From NCBI RefSeq assembly GCF_003076755.1, contig NZ_QDKM01000001.1, positions 1 through 64,000 of the forward strand: 64,000 nt of DNA, given 5' to 3'. A program made the position numbers and the translations under genes. The notes under the pieces were generated by a model, which worked only from the letters and a program-made list of their open reading frames with translations, had not been told where the DNA came from and did not search any database. Shown here piece after piece: positions 1-7,373 of the stretch. The DNA is from Pararhodobacter oceanensis. Its GTDB lineage: Bacteria > Pseudomonadota > Alphaproteobacteria > Rhodobacterales > Rhodobacteraceae. Position 1 is the stretch's first letter, and each line of letters opens with the position of its first letter.

Positions 1-34
1 AGGCGATGACCAACGGTGACCGGCCCCCGGAACC

Positions 35-121
35 GTCCGGGAATTACCGAAATCCCTGTCCGGGATTTACCGAAACGTGTGTCCGGGAATTACTGAAATC
101 CGTGTCCGGGAATTTGCGAAA
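35..121. repeat. Four 18-bp units at 23-bp spacing (IS-end type)
   Basis: Four near-identical 18-bp units (consensus GTCCGGGAATTACCGAAA) start at 35, 58, 81 and 104, a period of exactly 23 bp. Later units differ at one to three positions. Regularly spaced multiple binding sites at an element end are typical of IS21-like insertion sequences, so this is probably the end of an element lying mostly outside the window to the left. The assignment to IS21 is inference; no transposase of that type is in the window. The array cuts into the 3' end of the IS66 tnpA fragment. Confidence 0.7.
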
Positions 122-486
122 CCCGCAGACAGCGCGGTCGCGCCCTCCACCAGAATGCGCCGACCATCTGACAACGCAATGTCGACGCGGTGCGCCGTGA
201 GGGGGTTGCTCGAGGCTAGCGACGAAAGCCGGGCTGTCGGCGTTGACGAAGCGCCCGTGATCTCAATCGGGAAAAACGTCGCGTCCTCCACCTCGGCTTC
301 GTCAGTGGTCGGCGTCTCCGGCGCAAACCGGGGATCGCGTAGCCACGTATGGATCAGATTGGCGTTCATCGCGAAGCGTCGTGCCACCTGCGCAACCGAG
401 ACCCCCGGCACACGCGCCTGCGCGCAGATCGAGCGCTTCTCATCATCCGACCAGAACCGCCGCTTCTGACCCTTCCTGCCTGCCAT
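67..486 (-). pseudogene. IS66-type TnpA, 3'-truncated
   Basis: The predicted protein starts MAGRKGQKRRFWSDDEKRS and has the Transposase_8 helix-turn-helix of the IS66 accessory protein TnpA (about residues 8-55), followed by the usual acidic linker and a segment reading IALSDGRRILVEGATALSA. Full TnpA proteins continue for another stretch after this point. Here the last ~20 residues are encoded by the 23-bp repeat array, so a neighbouring insertion has replaced the natural C-terminus. The start at 486 follows a GAGGTGAG ribosome-binding site. No tnpB or tnpC of this copy follows. Confidence 0.75.
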
Positions 487-497
487 CGCTCACCTCA

Positions 498-525
498 AGA
501 TGTCCATTATCGTTGATGGACATCT
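498..525. repeat. 10-bp perfect inverted repeat upstream of IS66 tnpA
   Basis: AGATGTCCAT (498-507) and ATGGACATCT (516-525) are perfect inverted repeats with an 8-base loop. They lie between the tnpA start and the IS3 orfB fragment. They could form a small hairpin in the leader of tnpA or be part of an IS end. Function is not known. Confidence 0.6.
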
Positions 526-839
526 AGCAGGCACTTCATCGCGCCGTCAGAGCGCCTCAACCGGACGGATACCATCAATCCCATCAACCTTCGCACACGA
601 TGGCGGCCTGCATGGAACCCGTTTCTGGGCAAATATGCCGCGATCTGGCGGCTGCCAAAGAACGGGTATTTCGTAAAAACCCGGTCGATTTCGTTCATCA
701 GCTTCAGCGTCTCGGCATTCACGCCGACCGGCGTGTAATACAGTGATGACCGGCTAATCTTGAGCAGTTTGCATTGCTTGATCAGACTTAGGTCGGCGTG
801 ATCTTTGCGGATCATCGCTTTGCGTTCGTTCGGGCTCAT
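507..839 (-). pseudogene. IS3-family OrfB, N-terminal fragment
   Basis: The reading frame begins MSPNERKAMIRKDHADLSL and matches the HTH_21-containing start of IS3-family OrfB transposases (KISRSSLYY, then PFFGSRQIAAYL). It runs only to the segment before the integrase core and then ends in unrelated residues at 507, so the DDE catalytic domain is missing. It overlaps the stop of OrfA as ATGA (836-839), the usual IS3 arrangement. The element is therefore dead. Confidence 0.85.
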
Positions 840-1180
840 CGCTTCAGCCCTTGTGACAAAAAATCGTTTTCGACCGCCAGCTTTCCGATCTTCGCGTGAA
901 GCTCTTTGACTTCGGCCTCATTGTCTTCTGGTTTCCTGGCCTTGCCAGAAAACACACCCGTCAGGCCATCAATCGCCTGTCGCTTCCACGTCGTTACCTG
1001 TGTGGGATGGATCTTGTGCTTGGCCGCAATCTCTTGCGCCGTCTTGTCTCCACGCAGCGCCTCAAGCGCTACCGTGGCCTTAAACTTGTCCGAAAAACTG
1101 CGTCTCTTCGTCATTTGTGTATCCTGTCGTAAGTGTTGGATACATCTTAGCAGGCTGTCCAGTTTTGCCGGACCACTTCA
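534..1180 (-). mobile_element. Partial IS3-family element
   Basis: The element comprises OrfA and the first part of OrfB. Its left inverted repeat is at 1156-1180 (reading TGAAGTGGTCCGGCAAAACT on the minus strand from 1180). The far end is lost within orfB near 534. It abuts the C-terminal remnant of a second IS3-type orfB at 1181-1288, which indicates nested insertions followed by deletion. Confidence 0.7.
836..1114 (-). CDS. IS3-family OrfA transposase subunit
   Basis: This 92-residue protein (MTKRRSFSDKFKATVALEAL at the N-terminus) is a Transposase_8 helix-turn-helix protein with a C-terminal leucine-rich stretch, the OrfA of IS3-family elements. Near its 3' end the coding strand reads GAT TTT TTG TCA, a T6G slippery heptamer. 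A -1 shift there leads directly into the OrfB frame without a stop, which would give the OrfAB fusion transposase. OrfB is truncated downstream, so the frame is intact but probably has no function. Confidence 0.85.
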   Translation of the reverse strand: MTKRRSFSDKFKATVALEALRGDKTAQEIAAKHKIHPTQVTTWKRQAIDGLTGVFSGKARKPEDNEAEVKELHAKIGKLAVENDFLSQGLKR

Positions 1181-1288
1181 TGGCACCGTTGTGGTGGCGA
1201 CGCCATCTTTCGATGTGGATCTGGGTCTCGTGCAGCGTGTAATAAGCCTCGCTGTTCAGCAACTCGTCGGGGAAGCGGGCATTGACGC
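1181..1288 (-). pseudogene. IS3-type OrfB C-terminal remnant
   Basis: On the minus strand the frame reads CVNARFPDELLNSEAYYTLH and continues HETQIHIERWRRHHNG, the characteristic C-terminal block of IS3-family integrases (the part after the catalytic glutamate). It is preceded by an in-frame stop and interrupted at 1180 by the inverted repeat of the next IS3 element. Only about 35 residues remain. Confidence 0.75.
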
Positions 1289-1350
1289 AGGGTTAAGGCG
1301 GCCCGGCGTCAATCCATTTGCTCAAGCATCGTTCGAAGCTGGTTCGAGTT

Positions 1351-1824
1351 TCAGAAATTGTTCCCTTCCTGTGCCTCGGTTTCAAGTGCTTGGCTGTCAG
1401 AGCAACTGACGGTAAAATCCTGATCGTCCGATCGCGGGCACGTCTCCATCTCGGCGACAAGTCGACAACCGCCGATTGCGGTTCCCAACCAGTCACGGAC
1501 CCTTTGCCCGCTGATCCCGAAATCGGAATCGGTGCCCAGCACGACCTCGCGATCATAGAACGCGTAACCGTTTGCGACCCCCACTTGCAGCGCAACCGGG
1601 ACTTCGGCGACCGACATCGAGATGACATGCGGGGACATCGTGTATCTCAAGTCCTGCGTTGCAAGATCCGCTGCGATCATCGGGGAGGCAACAACCCTTC
1701 TCGCCCTTTCGACGCTGCTACCCTGTGCAAAACATAGAACGATGCCGCTTGTCTGCGCCTGTACCATCCCGGGTAGAACCAGGGAAACGACGCCTGCTGC
1801 AGCAACATAGCTGAACAATTTCAT
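1351..1824 (-). CDS. Secreted hypothetical protein (157 aa)
   Basis: A 157-residue protein begins with a clear Sec signal peptide (MKLFSYVAAAGVVSLVLPGM, with likely cleavage after VQA). The start at 1824 has an AAGGA ribosome-binding site seven bases upstream. The mature part has four cysteines and no motif that I recognise. It lies 71 bp downstream of the large secreted protein gene on the same strand, so the two may be co-transcribed. Both are bracketed by IS fragments, which suggests acquired cargo. Function unknown. Confidence 0.65.
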   Translation of the reverse strand: MKLFSYVAAAGVVSLVLPGMVQAQTSGIVLCFAQGSSVERARRVVASPMIAADLATQDLRYTMSPHVISMSVAEVPVALQVGVANGYAFYDREVVLGTDSDFGISGQRVRDWLGTAIGGCRLVAEMETCPRSDDQDFTVSCSDSQALETEAQEGNNF

Positions 1825-1895
1825 ATGGTTTTTCCTTCTTCAATTGCGGCAATGACGCTGCGGCAGGTGATCAGTCGATGCTTCATACCGCCCAA

Positions 1896-4148
1896 TCAGC
1901 GCATGCGCTGCACGTCCGAAACACTCCATTCACACGTGGATTCTGACCAAGAGGCAATAAGGGAAAACGGGGCAGGCGCGATTTCAAATAGGCTACAGTC
2001 AATGGCCTGGCGGGTCCGAGAAGTTGAATTGCTTTGGCAGGACAACCAGGCATTCACGCCCATAGAGAACCGACCATTACCCGCGGGAACCTGATCCACA
2101 ATTGTGGCTCTCGTCACGCGGAACGAAAGCTCAGGCTGTGAGAAGCTGGTGGTCAGCCGCGACTGAACGCGACACCGATTACTGGACCCAGTGAAGTCCA
2201 GAATCGCCAGCGCCAGCGGGTTGCCTTGCGGGTCGCGACCGTTCGCAGCATCGTCTAGCCAAAAGGACAGGAAATCAGCGTTGGTGCAATGAGACACAAG
2301 GAAACTGTTGACGGCGACAGCCAGCAATCGCTCGGATGGGCCATCTTCGCTCCGGCTTGAAACGCACATCGCCTCTCGAGCGCTCTCAGACAAGGCTTGA
2401 TATTCCGCCAGCAATGCGTCTCCCGCGTTGGTGTAGTGACCCAGCAATTGCATCACATGTTCGCAGGTCACGCGACTTTGCAACGTGCTCCAATCCAGAG
2501 GCTGCCGTTCTGTATCATCAGCGGACAACTGGCCGAACGCCGTGCCAGCAAGGATTGCGCCGGTTGCATGCCCGTAAGGATCGTTTCCGATGTTCAGCAT
2601 ATTGGGGTTCAAAGCGCCCCGCCGGCACCATTCGGCGTCATTTTCCAAGGCTTCAACGATCTCTGACATTGCATCACCCGTGAACCCGTCGTTTATGACC
2701 TCTGGAACCATTCCGATGGCGTCTTGAAATGTCTGCTCGGCAGCCTGTCGCATTGCCGCCAAGTGAGCCGGGGCGTAAACCTCTGCAAATTGGTCCAGAC
2801 AACCGCGGAAATCCGCCAGAGTGCGCATGTTCGGTTGGCAATTTGAAAGCGACAGGGTTTCACTAAAAAGCTGATTGCGTAGATACCCGACTGACCGGCA
2901 GTTAAGGGCCGTATTGGTAAATGTCAGTCGTTCATTTCGGTTTCTGATAAATGCCATCCCGAGGGCCGACATATCGCGGCGAATACTATCAATCATATTG
3001 CGACATTCGCTTGTTGATGGGACAAGCGTGCCGGATGGCACCAAAGAGTGCAGGGCCAAACCAGTGTAGTTTCTGATCGAACCGGGCCCTGCGTTATAGA
3101 TAATCGACTGAAAGATGCAGGCACCGATCTGGTTTCTTGTGCGCGCGGTTCGGCAGGATTCGCCGACCGTGTGCAAGTTCAACATCTGAGCCGCTGCCAG
3201 TTCGGATCCGGCCTGCGTCGACGCGTCATTGCGCGGTGCGAGACTGCCTGGAACAGGAACAAAGGTCAGCGCCCGACACCCTTGATGGCGGCTCTCGATT
3301 TCGTTCAGGTCCGCCGAAACATAGACTTGCCAACCATTGACCCAGAAGTCACGCATTCCCGCATCGCGGAACGCTTCATAATCTAAGACAAAAACCAAAC
3401 GTCGAGAAACAACGCTGGCCGATCGGGCAGTCATGGGCCCCTGAACGCGGACCACACCCGCCGCGTTTGCCAACGTGAATCGCCCGGTGATCCGCGGCGA
3501 GGTCACGCCAGGCTGAATATCCGTAAGGTGGATCCGAAGACGAAAGCCTGCCATCTCAGAGCAAGAGATTTCGGCCTCATAGCTCTCTAGAAACACATCC
3601 TCGGGCACACCAATCGTGTGATAGGCGCTGCGCGCCAAGAGTGCGGTGGCGGGGTTCGGCACCGAGGAAAAGGGATCTCGTCCGGCGATCACGGGCACCG
3701 AGGAAAAGGGATCCCGTCCGGCGGTCTCGGGAACGAAGAAAAAGGGATCCCGTCCGGTGGTCTCAGGCACCGTGGTGTCGCCAAGCCCCGCAGCAGCGCG
3801 CACATTGATCCGCGTTTCAAGGATCGCTTTGGCTCCGCGGACCGCCGGCTGTAGACGAACCACATAGGCTCCGGCGCTTACGCCGCGGAACGTCACATCG
3901 AAAGTGAATCCCGGATGAACGTTGGCATATTCAACGTAGTCGCCATTGCTGCCAGTCTGTGTCGCAGGATCGAACAGCACCGCCCAATAAGGAGTACTTG
4001 CCTCGAGCCCAGAGTAGCGAAGTGAAAACGGCTGGTCGGCATGAACGGCACCTTCGGAAATGATCTCGGCATGGGGCTGCGCGCGGACTGCCAGAGGCGC
4101 GATGACTATGCTTAGGATGAGCAAAGCCTGGAATAACAATCTGCTCAT
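1896..4148 (-). CDS. Large secreted hypothetical protein with 12-aa repeats
   Basis: I place the start at 4148 (MSRLLFQALLILSIVIAPLA, a strong signal peptide cleaved near VRAQP), preceded by a GAAAGG ribosome-binding site. The frame is open further upstream to 4244, but those residues are charged and would bury the signal. The mature protein (total 750 aa) starts with a beta-rich region of about 100 residues (Ig-like by appearance), followed by three 12-residue repeats containing GRDPF at about residues 130-165, and a long cysteine-rich C-terminal part (over 15 Cys). No catalytic motif is recognisable. It is probably periplasmic or extracellular, and is paired with the small secreted protein downstream. 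Confidence 0.6.
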   Translation of the reverse strand: MSRLLFQALLILSIVIAPLAVRAQPHAEIISEGAVHADQPFSLRYSGLEASTPYWAVLFDPATQTGSNGDYVEYANVHPGFTFDVTFRGVSAGAYVVRLQPAVRGAKAILETRINVRAAAGLGDTTVPETTGRDPFFFVPETAGRDPFSSVPVIAGRDPFSSVPNPATALLARSAYHTIGVPEDVFLESYEAEISCSEMAGFRLRIHLTDIQPGVTSPRITGRFTLANAAGVVRVQGPMTARSASVVSRRLVFVLDYEAFRDAGMRDFWVNGWQVYVSADLNEIESRHQGCRALTFVPVPGSLAPRNDASTQAGSELAAAQMLNLHTVGESCRTARTRNQIGACIFQSIIYNAGPGSIRNYTGLALHSLVPSGTLVPSTSECRNMIDSIRRDMSALGMAFIRNRNERLTFTNTALNCRSVGYLRNQLFSETLSLSNCQPNMRTLADFRGCLDQFAEVYAPAHLAAMRQAAEQTFQDAIGMVPEVINDGFTGDAMSEIVEALENDAEWCRRGALNPNMLNIGNDPYGHATGAILAGTAFGQLSADDTERQPLDWSTLQSRVTCEHVMQLLGHYTNAGDALLAEYQALSESAREAMCVSSRSEDGPSERLLAVAVNSFLVSHCTNADFLSFWLDDAANGRDPQGNPLALAILDFTGSSNRCRVQSRLTTSFSQPELSFRVTRATIVDQVPAGNGRFSMGVNAWLSCQSNSTSRTRQAIDCSLFEIAPAPFSLIASWSESTCEWSVSDVQRMR
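3658..3765 (-). repeat. Three tandem 36-bp coding repeats
   Basis: Three 36-bp units start at 3658, 3694 and 3730 within the large secreted protein gene. They encode VPETTGRDPFFF, VPETAGRDPFSS and VPVIAGRDPFSS. The period is a multiple of three, so copy number can change without breaking the frame. Confidence 0.85.
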
Positions 4149-4317
4149 TTTGGGCCTTTCAGTTTTGTCGGTGTGCGAACGGCGCGGTCCCTGCGCCTTT
4201 GTCGGGTGATCGGTGCGCGACGGGTTGACAGTGTCCTGGTTCATTCGCCATCACCCGTTTCTAGCATGGTCAGCATGTCGGTAGCGACACGGGTGTATCT
4301 AACCAGCGGAATCTGCT

Positions 4318-4640
4318 CAGGTAAAGTCGCCAATGAGAATGACACGGCAGGCGTGCGGATGGGAAGGGCGTGATGAGGCGGCGGTTGTTGCAGAAGCTGA
4401 TCCAATCGCCGAAGAAGCGGTTTCTATGTCGGATGCCTTCGCAGCGACGTCGATGAATGCCTGCTTCAGGCCATAGCTGCAGACGATGGCCGTGAAGTGG
4501 CGACTGTTGAAGACCAGCCCGTTGTCCGACCTCAATAGGAACTCCTCCGCCGCGCATCAGCCCAGCGCCACCCAGGCGGTGGCGGCTAAGGCGAAAGCTC
4601 TGACGCATTCCAAATCTCACTTGGTCGGCGCGACCGGTGC
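4318..4640 (-). pseudogene. Decayed IS3-family OrfB (rve core)
   Basis: Pieces of an IS3-type integrase are visible in two minus-strand frames. One reads LRSDNGLVFNSRHFTAIV with YGLKQAFI, the region around the second catalytic aspartate. The other carries IGDWISFCNNRR-like residues from the C-terminal block. Frameshifts separate the parts and the catalytic glutamate region is lost. Boundaries are approximate. Confidence 0.65.
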
Positions 4641-4677
4641 TGTACTTGGGGTCAGAGACTGTTGAGTTCTGCGAGGA

Positions 4678-4790
4678 ATTGACCCATTTTTCCAAAACGC
4701 CGTGACCCACTGATTTCAATAATTCCGCCGACTTCTCATGAGATTATCATATTTCAGAGGGGTCAGCGCCAAATGGAAAAATGGGTCAAT
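4678..4790. repeat. 113-bp element with perfect 17-bp terminal inverted repeats
   Basis: ATTGACCCATTTTTCCA at 4678-4694 is matched exactly by its reverse complement at 4774-4790, with 79 bp between. The internal part is AT-rich relative to the surroundings and has no gene. The layout resembles a miniature inverted-repeat element or the two closely placed ends of a deleted insertion sequence. Confidence 0.7.
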
Positions 4791-5077
4791 CCGACACGAA
4801 AATCAACACCGAACGGCGCTTACAGCCACCCAAGATTTTGGGCCGCATTTTTTGTCGTTGGCTAGGGGGTTGTTAGCGCTCACCACAGTTGGATGATTGC
4901 TCCCGCAGTCTCGATGAGAGTTTTGAGGCGATTGCAGTCGGCCACCCTCGAGGCCATCGCGCGCGGGATCCCCAAAACCGTATCGTCGAATTGCTGCCTT
5001 GGAACTTCAACCGGTCAACCTGAAATCGACGTGCTGTCCAACTGACGCTTACCCCTGACCACCAGTCATACGCGGCT
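4791..5077. other. Intergenic, no gene seen
   Basis: I see no coding sequence here. The heptamer CGCTTAC occurs at 4817-4823 and 5046-5052. This is the terminal sequence of IS66 right ends, so worn IS66 ends may be present, but a heptamer alone is weak evidence. Confidence 0.4.
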
Positions 5078-6434
5078 CTAAAATTTCTCTATAAACAGAT
5101 TGCATTGCTTTTGATATGACATCAGATTGTCGATTCCCGACGTGACATCTACCCGCCAAGTTGCTCCAGATCCTTTTTCGCGGATGTGAACAATTCGATC
5201 ATGAAAGTGCTCGCCGCGCGATGGCTCCCACGGACTCAAGACAACGTCTCCAGATAAATGCGGCTGAGAAATACTTCGCAACCCTTCGCTTTGACTTTGC
5301 CGATGATCGTTTCCATTTCGCGGGTTCCAAGTCAGTGTTAACCGTTCAATTGAGATATCAACTTGCCGAAGGGCGCGAAGAAATTCACCAAGTTTTTCAC
5401 GGTTACGATGTTGCGCAGCCACATAAGGATCTTGGATATCCAAAGATACTGTTTTCCCCTTAAGATCTTCGAATACCGCCGAGATATTCCGAGGCGCTCC
5501 AGCTTGAAACCGGTGGACTACGAGGCGATCAAGGAGCCTAGAAAATATCTCTGACTTCGGGGCCTCCAGAATCTTATGCACGTGTTTGGCGATCCACAGC
5601 GAAGACAAGTCTTCCATCCCATGTCGCCTAAAACAAACCCCATTTCCCAAGCCAGACAAAAAGCTCTGCCTCGGCTCATCATCAAAGAGCTCTTCGTTTG
5701 ATATGCCGCCGAACATCGTCAATCTCGGCGCGTTTTGCATCTCTTCCTCGGACAACCTAACAAAAACCAGACGCCCGCTCTCTTCGGCGGGCCGAAGCAT
5801 TTGGGCGATTTGGCGGTCCGCTCCTGTGGGGCTGATTTCATCTCGATCTGAAGCTGCAAGCCAGGCGCAACGATCACGACCGTCGTCCAACCAGTCGCGA
5901 AGTGCGCGGGCGCTGCCCAAAGAAGCCTCGGGCTCCTCAGCGCCCCAAATGGAAGATCCAACAGCAATTACTTGTTTGTGGCCCTTTAGAACCGGACCGA
6001 GGGCAATGCCAATAGGCGACATGCATGGGACGGCTTCCTTGGGCACGTGGCTCGGCCGAGCGATAGATCGTGATACTACTTTCTCCAGCCACACCCGCGA
6101 GAGGTGTCGATCCATGCGGTCCCACCAAATTTGATTGGAATAGTCATTCAAGCAATGAACGCAGGTAGTTTGGCAGTCTTTTTCGCAATCGAGCTTACTG
6201 ATCGCTTCGAGAAGTAGCCTACGGGCAGAAAATCGACTTTCCTCAATAAGCCGCCGAGCATAGCCCGCACCGCCGGGTGTGGAATCAGCCAAAACAATGT
6301 CGAAGCCTCCCGCCGGAGCCAGTTCAAAAGTTGCCCGCAAGTCCCGTGTATCTGTCCCGAGCATGTCAGCTGCAGCGAGCCTAATTGCTTCCGCTGCACC
6401 ACGCAGGACATCTTCCTGCCATCCACGTTCATCT
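5078..6434 (-). pseudogene. DUF1998 helicase-like protein, C-terminal part (split by IS66)
   Basis: This is the downstream half of a gene interrupted by the IS66 element. It carries the DUF1998 signature: DSTPGGAGYARRL, then CEKDCQTTCVHCLNDYSNQ (four cysteines, probable zinc site) and WDRMDRHLSRVWL. About 300 further residues follow that I do not recognise. The extreme C-terminus (FHDRIVHIR, then WRVDVTSGID) has a weak resemblance to PLD-like C-terminal domains. DUF1998 occurs in MrfA-type helicases and in defence proteins such as DrmB of DISARM. Removing the IS66 and one target-site copy rejoins this frame to the segment ending at 8960 as VADERGWQED, giving a 723-codon frame. A GTG or ATG inside could still yield a fragment. 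Confidence 0.75.
6427..6434. repeat. IS66 target-site duplication, left copy
   Basis: GTTCATCT immediately precedes the left end of the IS66 element and is repeated at 8960-8967 immediately after its right end. Eight bases is the normal duplication length for IS66. Confidence 0.9.
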
Positions 6435-6518
6435 GTAAGCGCCACGGCGATCCCCTCCTGCCATTACTGACTTGATCGAGCCATTCTGTGCGCATGGGCG
6501 TGACGGAGGGTTTGGAAC

Positions 6519-6953
6519 TTGGAAGTAGACGGCAAAATGGGCGTCCATTTGGACGGCTCGATGGGCGTTGGAGTTTCCCGTCTTGAAGTGATCGAGGGGC
6601 CGAGTGGTCGACGGCGGCGCACGAAGGCAGAGCGGGCGCGGATCGCGGCGGAGAGCATGATGCCGGGGGTGACGGTTGCCGATGTGGCGCGCAAGCATGG
6701 CACAACCCGCTGGCAGATCTACGATTGGCGCAAACAGATACGCAAAGGCAATCTAGTGGTGCCCGAGAGCGTGGCATCCCTGCCGGTATTCGCGGAACTG
6801 ATGGTCGACGACAGTTCGGCGGAGGCACCTGCGGCGGTTGCAGGGTCCGTTCTCGAGATCGCCGTGGGCGATGTGGTGATCCGCGCTGGCGCTGGTGTCG
6901 ATGAAGGTCAACTGACGCGGGCGATCCGCGCGGCACGGGCTGCGGCATCGTGA
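6519..6953 (+). CDS. tnpA: IS66 accessory protein TnpA
   Basis: A helix-turn-helix protein of the Transposase_8 type (KAERARIAAESMMPGVTVAD, then HGTTRWQIYDWRKQIR at about residues 30-75) with the usual C-terminal segment ending QLTRAIRAARAAAS. It is required with TnpB for IS66 transposition. The start is uncertain: TTG at 6519 or ATG at 6537. The stop TGA overlaps the tnpB start as TGATG, indicating translational coupling. It is distinct in sequence from the truncated TnpA at 67-486. Confidence 0.85.
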   Translation: MEVDGKMGVHLDGSMGVGVSRLEVIEGPSGRRRRTKAERARIAAESMMPGVTVADVARKHGTTRWQIYDWRKQIRKGNLVVPESVASLPVFAELMVDDSSAEAPAAVAGSVLEIAVGDVVIRAGAGVDEGQLTRAIRAARAAAS

Positions 6954-7306
6954 TGTTCGGTCATGGTGGGCCGGTGAAGGTCTTTGTGGCGACCCGGCCG
7001 GTGGACTTTCGCAAGGGCATGGATGGCTTGGCATTGGCGGTGCAGGAGATGTTCGGGATGGACCCGTTCTGCGGAGCCGCCTTCGTCTTCCGCGCGAAGC
7101 GGGCGGACAGGATCAAGCTTTTGATCTGGGATCAGACCGGGATGGTTCTGGTTCACAAGCGCCTGGAGGGCGGAAAGTTCGTCTGGCCGCAGGTGCGTGA
7201 TGGCGTCATGCGCATGTCCAGCGCGCAGTTTGCGGCCCTTTTTGAAGGCGTCGATTGGCGGCTGGTGCGGCCAGAGCGGGCACGGCGCCCGCTGGTGGCC
7301 GGATGA
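6953..7306 (+). CDS. tnpB: IS66 accessory protein TnpB
   Basis: The protein has the conserved IS66 Orf2 signature: KVFVATRPVDFRKGMDGLA near the N-terminus, then LKLLIWD-like residues (IKLLIWDQTGMVLVHKRLE) and FVWPQ. Full family length (about 117 aa). The start is ATG 6953, sharing two bases with the tnpA stop; GTG at 6950 is an alternative. The IS66 TnpB proteins are accessory to transposition and unrelated to the RNA-guided TnpB nucleases of IS200/IS605. Confidence 0.92.
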   Translation: MFGHGGPVKVFVATRPVDFRKGMDGLALAVQEMFGMDPFCGAAFVFRAKRADRIKLLIWDQTGMVLVHKRLEGGKFVWPQVRDGVMRMSSAQFAALFEGVDWRLVRPERARRPLVAG

Positions 7307-7373
7307 CGGAAAACTGTGCCGAAAGGCCTTTTTTTACTGGCCTGACAGGGTATCTTGTGATTCACTTCCTGCC

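Noticed and set aside
35-121. The short regular repeats as a CRISPR array
   Set aside because: Units of 18 bp with only 5-bp gaps leave no spacers; no cas genes are present.
4817-5052. Two CGCTTAC heptamers as possible IS66 right ends
   Set aside because: Both have the same orientation and no matching left end or target duplication was found, so the heptamers alone are insufficient.
6953-7306. IS66 TnpB as an RNA-guided nuclease
   Set aside because: The name is shared only; the sequence is the small IS66 Orf2 family with no RuvC motifs.
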